A DNA stretch of 64,000 nt from a virus. The stretch lies in the IMG/VR virus record IMGVR_UViG_3300028676_000003, positions 1-64,000 of that record. One strand, written 5' to 3'. Under the pieces are notes generated by a model. That model had not been told where the DNA came from and ran no database searches. It saw only the letters and a program-made list of their open reading frames with translations. How positions within the stretch are numbered: the stretch's first letter is position 1; every line of letters begins with the position of its first letter. Positions 59,841 through 64,000 of this stretch are shown here, piece after piece. Made by a program: the position numbers and the translations under genes.

Positions 59841-59848
59841 TACCTTTG
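59841..59848 (+). promoter_or_regulatory. promoter -7 box TACCTTTG
   Basis: Perfect box 35 bases before the lipoprotein gene. Confidence 0.7.
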
Positions 59849-59883
59849 TACTCTAATATTTAAATAAACTAAAAAATAATCTT

Positions 59884-60831
59884 ATGAAAAAAATCATTCT
59901 TTCTATAGCTTTAGCTATTGGTCTTGTGTCTTGTCAAGATTCTCCAAGACAAACTTCTTATGTTCAACAACAACCTGCTCAAGAAGTAGTTGTTACACCA
60001 GCGAATACTCAAGTGGGTGACAACCTAGACTTACAGAGCCTTGGTGAACTTGTTAAGCAATCAGCTAACGCACAAGACATAGAAAATAAATTAAACTCAA
60101 GCGGCTCTATCAACAACCTAGACTTGGATGGTGACGGACAAGTAGACTACATCAAGGTAAATGAAGTTTCTGCAAACGGAACCAAAGGATTTGAATTTCT
60201 TGTAGATACAAACGGAACACCTCAACAAGTTGCTGTTGTAAACCTTCAACAAAATGCTGGTGTTGTACAAGTTAATATTCAAGGAAACCAAGACATATAT
60301 GGTCCTCAAGCTTATTATACTTCATCTCACGCACTTCGTGACCTTATGATTATGAATTATTTATATTCATACCACAGACCTTATTATAGCCCATACCACT
60401 ATGGTTACTACCCAAGAACATATCGTTCATACAGAGCGGTTCCTGTAAATAACTATAGAAGCTCTAGGGTTACAACAAGAACTACAAGAACATATTCACG
60501 TCCTAGTGCAACTAGAACCCAAAGAAATTCTTCATTTGGAAATTCAACTTACAAGGCTAGACCTGTAACTGCGTCTACAAACAGAACACGTAGCATGGCG
60601 AGACCAACTGGTTCTCAAAAGTCATTTAGTGTAACTAGTACTGCTAAATCAAGACCTAGTACAAGTGGATTTGGAAGTCAAAAAGCATCAAGACCTAGTT
60701 CTTATACTTCAAGACCGAGTTCATCTTATACATCTAAGCCATCTCGTTCTTATACCTCACCAAGTAGAAGCAATTCTTCAAGAAGCAGTTCATTTGGTTC
60801 ATCATCACGTAGCGGTTCAAGAAGAAGATAA
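59884..60831 (+). CDS. Ser/Arg-rich lipoprotein with Ca-binding-like loop
   Basis: 315 residues: signal peptide with lipobox GLVSC (Cys18); Gln-rich linker; NLDLDGDGQVDYIKVNEV (about 78-95), a DxDxDG loop as in EF-hand/dockerin proteins; a beta-type domain to ~145; Tyr/His-rich segment (YSYHRPYYSPYHYGYYPRTYRSYR); then a 120-residue low-complexity Ser/Arg/Thr tail ending GSRRR. Surface or periplasmic role likely. Its TAATG-type stop overlaps the next gene. Confidence 0.75.
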   Translation: MKKIILSIALAIGLVSCQDSPRQTSYVQQQPAQEVVVTPANTQVGDNLDLQSLGELVKQSANAQDIENKLNSSGSINNLDLDGDGQVDYIKVNEVSANGTKGFEFLVDTNGTPQQVAVVNLQQNAGVVQVNIQGNQDIYGPQAYYTSSHALRDLMIMNYLYSYHRPYYSPYHYGYYPRTYRSYRAVPVNNYRSSRVTTRTTRTYSRPSATRTQRNSSFGNSTYKARPVTASTNRTRSMARPTGSQKSFSVTSTAKSRPSTSGFGSQKASRPSSYTSRPSSSYTSKPSRSYTSPSRSNSSRSSSFGSSSRSGSRRR

Positions 60832-61037
60832 TGACCCTAATACTCTTAGCAGTTTTTTTTTACATTCTTATTGGTCTAATCCTTTTCTTTGGACAAGACA
60901 TTTGGGCCCGTGAGAATGATTCTGATTACGAAGACATGACACCATATGAATGGCTTCAATACTTTTTCATTAGTGTTGTGTCTTGGGGACCAGCTCTTAT
61001 TGAGTTTTGGTTTCACCTTTATAAAAATAAAAAATAA
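60831..61037 (+). CDS. small membrane protein
   Basis: 68 residues, two hydrophobic segments (about 2-19 and 43-60) with an acidic loop; similar in layout to the PPKWM family (W at the start of helix two, basic tail). Coupled to the lipoprotein gene. Function unknown. Confidence 0.7.
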   Translation: MTLILLAVFFYILIGLILFFGQDIWARENDSDYEDMTPYEWLQYFFISVVSWGPALIEFWFHLYKNKK

Positions 61038-61046
61038 AATTTACAT

Positions 61047-61886
61047 ATGAAAAGATATCCTTTTCCTGTCAAAGACAGAGTTAGATACATGGGTCTTGTT
61101 TTATTAAATGAGATTATAAATTTTCAGCATTATTTCCCTGTACGCTTACAAGGTCATGATGCTTATCTTAAGCCTTACTTGGCACAAATGCAAGTAAGCG
61201 GAATCCTTGAGATTAAAGATAATCAATACATTCCTACACTTGCTGGTCGTATTGAGCTTCAGAACTTCTATGATAGATATCAAGAGTTCTTGCAGATGTT
61301 TGACATTTATTGTGCTGTAGACTTGGAAGCTGGAGAATTTGCTTTTTCTAGCAAAAACGACGAAGCTTTCGTTGATAGTGATGATGAGTGGTTTGCTTTC
61401 TTAAATGAAGAGCGTTTTAGTGATGTTCGTGTGGCTGTTGCTGATTTCAAAGGGATTAATCCTAATGAGATTGTATTTATGTCATTCTTGCAAGAGAGAC
61501 GCTTTGATATCGTGGATGCTGACGGAAATGAAATCGACGGTTGGCAATATGCCTTGACTGACGAAGCTGGTGTTTGGCAAGAAATCGAAGACATTACAGA
61601 TTCTGCAATTCCTGTGGAGCACTTGTTGCCTAATGGAGTTCTTGAAGATGTTATCAAGCAAGGAACTCAAATTGCCATGGATATTATCAAGGAAGCTGAT
61701 GAATTGGACCGTCAGGACCAAGAGGCTGAAGATGCATTCTATGATGAGCAAGACGAAGTAATCGAAGAGGTTACTGAGTATGTCGAGGTTGTGGAGTTAC
61801 CTTATTACGAATATGAGTATTACGAGCCTTATTATGACCCGTATTACATTAGCCCAATTTGGCTGTTGCCAGTATTATTATGGTAA
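61047..61886 (+). CDS. hypothetical protein, acidic, Tyr-rich tail
   Basis: 279 residues. N-terminal ~70 residues resemble a winged-helix-type fold (YMGLVLLNEIINFQHYFPVRL...LAQMQVSGILEIKDNQYIPTLAGRIEL); acidic middle; C-terminus YYEYEYYEPYYDPYYISPIWLLPVLLW, which is aromatic then hydrophobic and could be membrane-associated. Overlaps the next gene by 7 bases. Not recognised. Confidence 0.7.
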   Translation: MKRYPFPVKDRVRYMGLVLLNEIINFQHYFPVRLQGHDAYLKPYLAQMQVSGILEIKDNQYIPTLAGRIELQNFYDRYQEFLQMFDIYCAVDLEAGEFAFSSKNDEAFVDSDDEWFAFLNEERFSDVRVAVADFKGINPNEIVFMSFLQERRFDIVDADGNEIDGWQYALTDEAGVWQEIEDITDSAIPVEHLLPNGVLEDVIKQGTQIAMDIIKEADELDRQDQEAEDAFYDEQDEVIEEVTEYVEVVELPYYEYEYYEPYYDPYYISPIWLLPVLLW

Positions 61887-61975
61887 ACGTATTTACATGT
61901 TTATTAGCTACGATAGTAGTTTTTATACTTTTCGAAGTAATTGGAGATTTTATAATGAAATGGTTTAATCGATAA
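61880..61975 (+). CDS. 31-residue membrane peptide
   Basis: MVNVFTCLLATIVVFILFEVIGDFIMKWFNR: one helix and a basic end. First of four consecutive tiny membrane proteins. Confidence 0.6.
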   Translation: MVNVFTCLLATIVVFILFEVIGDFIMKWFNR

Positions 61976-61978
61976 AAG

Positions 61979-62068
61979 ATGGAGAATTGGATATATTTTC
62001 TTGGCGGTGTTGTTGTAACAATTATCGTCGGTCTATTTGTAATCTATCGATTATTTAGACATTGGTAA
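61979..62068 (+). CDS. 29-residue membrane peptide
   Basis: MENWIYFLGGVVVTIIVGLFVIYRLFRHW: one helix, basic C-terminus, 3 bases after the previous peptide. Confidence 0.6.
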   Translation: MENWIYFLGGVVVTIIVGLFVIYRLFRHW

Positions 62069-62079
62069 TATTTATCATT

Positions 62080-62190
62080 ATGAATGATTTTTTTACATCA
62101 CTAATAATTTGTGGAATAACGACTCTAATCGTTGGTATTCTGCTATACTTTATAATTTATTTTATCAGAGAGATTCTGAGACTAAAATAA
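62080..62190 (+). CDS. 36-residue membrane peptide
   Basis: MNDFFTSLIICGITTLIVGILLYFIIYFIREILRLK: one long helix with a basic end; 11 bases after the previous peptide. Confidence 0.6.
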   Translation: MNDFFTSLIICGITTLIVGILLYFIIYFIREILRLK

Positions 62191-62192
62191 GA

Positions 62193-62318
62193 ATGACAAT
62201 AATTTATGACATATTACTTGGGCTTTCATCGTATTTGATTACGATGCCCTTGTACTATGTCATCATCTTTTTAATACACAAATACTATGGTTCTAGAAAT
62301 AAAAGACCTAATAGCTAA
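62193..62318 (+). CDS. 41-residue membrane peptide
   Basis: MTIIYDILLGLSSYLITMPLYYVIIFLIHKYYGSRNKRPNS: hydrophobic, then a basic tail. The ATG two bases after the previous stop is preferred to an earlier in-frame ATG. Overlaps the next gene by 32 bases. Confidence 0.6.
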   Translation: MTIIYDILLGLSSYLITMPLYYVIIFLIHKYYGSRNKRPNS

Positions 62319-62607
62319 GCTACACGAACTTGGACACAAGGTGGAAGTTCAAGATGAACGCCCAACGTTCTATACAGGCAGTTCGGGATTCATCTCAACG
62401 AATGAAAAGGTTCTACTTGAACACAAGCTTTCTAAGAAGCTAACTTTCTTTAAAGGGGATTCTTTACAAGATTCTTTTATAAATCTCTCAGAGGCTCTTA
62501 AAATAGCTAAGCGGCTTGATGTAATTAATAGAGAAGGCTTATATTCGAAAGATGTTATGGATATTGCTTCATACATCGATGGTCTAGGCCCTATCAACGA
62601 GGAATAA
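62287..62607 (+). CDS. hypothetical protein
   Basis: 106 residues, soluble alpha/beta (VLEIKDLIAKLHELGHKVEVQDERPTFYTG). Last + strand gene before convergent minus-strand genes. Not recognised. Confidence 0.75.
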   Translation: MVLEIKDLIAKLHELGHKVEVQDERPTFYTGSSGFISTNEKVLLEHKLSKKLTFFKGDSLQDSFINLSEALKIAKRLDVINREGLYSKDVMDIASYIDGLGPINEE

Positions 62608-62626
62608 TTCATATACCTTATAAAAC

Positions 62627-62663
62627 AAAACCACCTTTGAAATTACTTCTTAGGTGGTTTTTT
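62627..62663. terminator. bidirectional terminator
   Basis: AAAACCACCT pairs with AGGTGGTTTT; T runs on both strands, so it can serve both converging genes. Its right arm includes the last codons of the minus-strand gene. Confidence 0.8.
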
Positions 62664-63278
62664 ATTCTTAGGTGTCTTTGTAGCCGCCTTTGGCTTAGCC
62701 TTTGGAGGTAACTTGTTGATTTTCAGACTCTTTGAGCCAGGAATCGACTTAGCCTTCGGCTTCTTTTTCTTATACTTCTTCACTTCAAATATCCTTTTAT
62801 CGGTCTCTTTTAACTTGATATTATAAGGTGCTTCTTCTAGAATGCTTAGGTCTAATAGCCATTGATACTTAGACCTTTCTTTATGTATGATGAAAGACAT
62901 TTGTATATGGTCAAGGATTTGTTCTTTGGTCCATTTGTTTACCATAGCTAGTTGAATCATGCAAGGTAGTTGCTTCCCAATCTTTATTGCTCGGCCGATG
63001 TGCTTTACTTGGTGGCAAGTCGGGCAAAGGGAAATAAGGCCAGTTAATTTTTGGATATGGGTTTCGTCGTCGTAGTGCCAAATCTCGTGACATTCTACAT
63101 TATGTTTATATCCTTGGTTTTTTCCTGTGTCTCCACAGATTTCACATTGGTTCTTGGCTTTCTCGTATGAGATGAATCTTATCTTGTCCCATTCTGACGA
63201 TGTTACGGTTGTTCTTACGTTCGAAAAGTGGCAAGTTGATGGAATTAGTTCTACTGTTAATTTTGGTTGTTTAGGCAT
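62643..63278 (-). CDS. HNH endonuclease with basic tail
   Basis: 211 residues. CEICGDTG...HNVECHEIWHYDDETHIQKLTGLISLCPTCHQVKH has the HNH layout: CxxC, E-C-H-E-x-W catalytic region, then CxxCHxxKH. The C-terminal ~60 residues are very rich in Lys/Pro/Ala (KKYKKKKPKAKSIPGSK...), a DNA-binding tail. Overlaps the nuclease gene upstream (on the minus strand) by 22 bases, so the two are co-transcribed. Confidence 0.85.
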   Translation of the reverse strand: MPKQPKLTVELIPSTCHFSNVRTTVTSSEWDKIRFISYEKAKNQCEICGDTGKNQGYKHNVECHEIWHYDDETHIQKLTGLISLCPTCHQVKHIGRAIKIGKQLPCMIQLAMVNKWTKEQILDHIQMSFIIHKERSKYQWLLDLSILEEAPYNIKLKETDKRIFEVKKYKKKKPKAKSIPGSKSLKINKLPPKAKPKAATKTPKNKKPPKK

Positions 63279-63721
63279 TGAATATTGAAGTGTTCTTTAA
63301 ATTGTCTTCGTGGTATAAGATAGCCGTGGGTTGCGCTTCCTATGTCGCCAGCATTCTTAATTACACGAAAATTGTTATTATTTATTAGTTGTCTTAAATC
63401 GTTGGACTTGATGAACCATATTTCATTTAAGAATGGGAAGTAGTTTACGAACCAATCAGCTTGTGTAACGGAGATTCCTGAGTCTTTGCCTCTTGAGTGG
63501 AATTCAACGAAAATGTTTCCAGTATCTTTTTCAGGCTTACATATTACGTCAGTCTTAATCTCATAGGTAATTTCTTTTCCTTCCTTAAGCATCTTGATAT
63601 CGTATTTGTTATTGTTGTTTGAATCGACGTGGGTTAGTCCCTTATATTCTAAGAATTCAACGATGTGTTGTTCTCCTTCTATACCTAGTTTTAGGTCTTG
63701 TCTGAAATTTAAATTTGCCAT
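63257..63721 (-). CDS. PD-(D/E)XK-like nuclease
   Basis: 154 residues. LGIEGEQHIVEFLEYKGL, then NKYDIKML...ITYEIKTDVICKPEKDTGNIFVEFHSRGK...SGISVTQADWFVNYF: the E (helix), D and E-x-K (YEIKTD) of the PD-(D/E)XK fold followed by a Q/T-x-ADW region. Probably a DNA-cutting or repair enzyme. Minus-strand TATATTTG promoter just upstream. Confidence 0.75.
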   Translation of the reverse strand: MANLNFRQDLKLGIEGEQHIVEFLEYKGLTHVDSNNNNKYDIKMLKEGKEITYEIKTDVICKPEKDTGNIFVEFHSRGKDSGISVTQADWFVNYFPFLNEIWFIKSNDLRQLINNNNFRVIKNAGDIGSATHGYLIPRRQFKEHFNIQCLNNQN

Positions 63722-63732
63722 AAGTTTTTTAT

Positions 63733-63740
63733 CAAATATA
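63733..63740 (-). promoter_or_regulatory. promoter -7 box TATATTTG (minus strand)
   Basis: CAAATATA on the + strand, 11 bases before the nuclease ATG, close to the leaderless pattern. Confidence 0.65.
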
Positions 63741-63758
63741 ACGTATTTAAAAAATCTG

Positions 63759-64000
63759 TCAAATATTAAGGACTTGTGTTATGAACTTATTGGCTTCTTC
63801 TTTGTTGAATGCGAATATCTTTTGGATTGAGTTTGAGACCTTGTTTTTAATGGCTCTTGTTGTTGGTTCATCGGCAAGAAGGTGTACTTGTCCATCATCG
63901 AAGATAATGGCTCTACGAAAACGCATATTGTGTTTTACTCTAGAGACAGTATAATTTTTTTGTATGAAATTAACTACGATTTTATTGAATTCGTCTTCAT
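63759..64000 (-). CDS. hypothetical protein, truncated by window edge
   Basis: An open minus-strand frame enters from the right edge and ends at TGA after ~79 residues (...KHNMRFRRAIIFDDGQVHLLADEPTTRAIKNKVSNSIQKIFAFNKEEANKFI...). Soluble alpha/beta; not recognised. Confidence 0.7.
   Translation of the reverse strand, partial: EDEFNKIVVNFIQKNYTVSRVKHNMRFRRAIIFDDGQVHLLADEPTTRAIKNKVSNSIQKIFAFNKEEANKFITQVLNI

Noticed and set aside
1-64000. Insertion sequences, integrase or transposase genes.
   Set aside because: No transposase/integrase motifs and no terminal inverted repeats with target duplications were seen.

Overview
The window is dense, AT-rich and almost entirely read from the + strand. 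It looks like part of a large bacteriophage (or phage-plasmid) infecting a Bacteroidetes host, probably a Flavobacterium-like one. The evidence is: promoters of the Bacteroidetes type (-7 box TAnnTTTG, many copies) and no Shine-Dalgarno pattern; very short, overlapping genes; HNH nucleases, a gp88-like protein, a DUF932-like protein, a ParB-like protein and tRNA-like genes; and no ribosomal or metabolic genes. No structural, packaging or replication core genes are visible, so this is an accessory/early region. Most genes have no recognisable function.

Layout. (1) 0-12.6 kb: small operons of hypothetical proteins driven by TACCTTTG promoters, with many small membrane proteins, an HNH endonuclease, an HExxH protease-like protein, a run of overlapping membrane-protein paralogs ending PPKW-M/L, and a DUF6745-like protein. 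(2) 12.66-33.88 kb: the outstanding feature, a tandem array of 108 consecutive tiny genes (about 48-87 codons) plus a 9-codon remnant. Nearly all begin M-x-[L/I/V]-G and most overlap the next gene, so that the conserved start of one gene supplies the stop of the gene before it. Two small non-array cassettes interrupt it (14.0-15.2 and 19.0-19.7 kb). (3) 33.9-35.3 kb: an intergenic region rich in repeats and palindromes, with a perfect parS-like site, resembling a replication/partition or control region. (4) 35.3-59.2 kb: an operon-rich block with a different promoter style (TATCTTTG/TATATTTG followed by a conserved TATCAAACTAAAACACA leader), often with terminator and promoter fused. It carries gp88-like, tyrosine-phosphatase-like, ParB-like, DUF932-like, papain-like protease-like and outer-membrane barrel-like proteins, plus many hypotheticals. 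A cluster of odd tRNA-like genes and structured RNAs sits at 48.8-49.7 kb. (5) 59.2-64 kb: return to TACCTTTG promoters, with a zinc-ribbon protein, a Ser/Arg-rich lipoprotein, tiny membrane proteins, and minus-strand HNH and PD-(D/E)XK-like nucleases.

How it may work together. The left and right blocks with different promoter/leader types probably belong to different expression classes. The array from 20.36 to 33.88 kb has one clear promoter just upstream and appears to be a single polycistronic message of 77 translationally coupled small genes. Adjacent units are often recognisable paralogs, so the array seems to grow by tandem duplication and then diverge. Its products share an N-terminal M-x-L-G-K tag and, in many units, a C-terminal [I/L]-W-[D/N/E] motif, but are otherwise hypervariable, which suggests a rapidly evolving host-takeover or anti-defence repertoire (inference).
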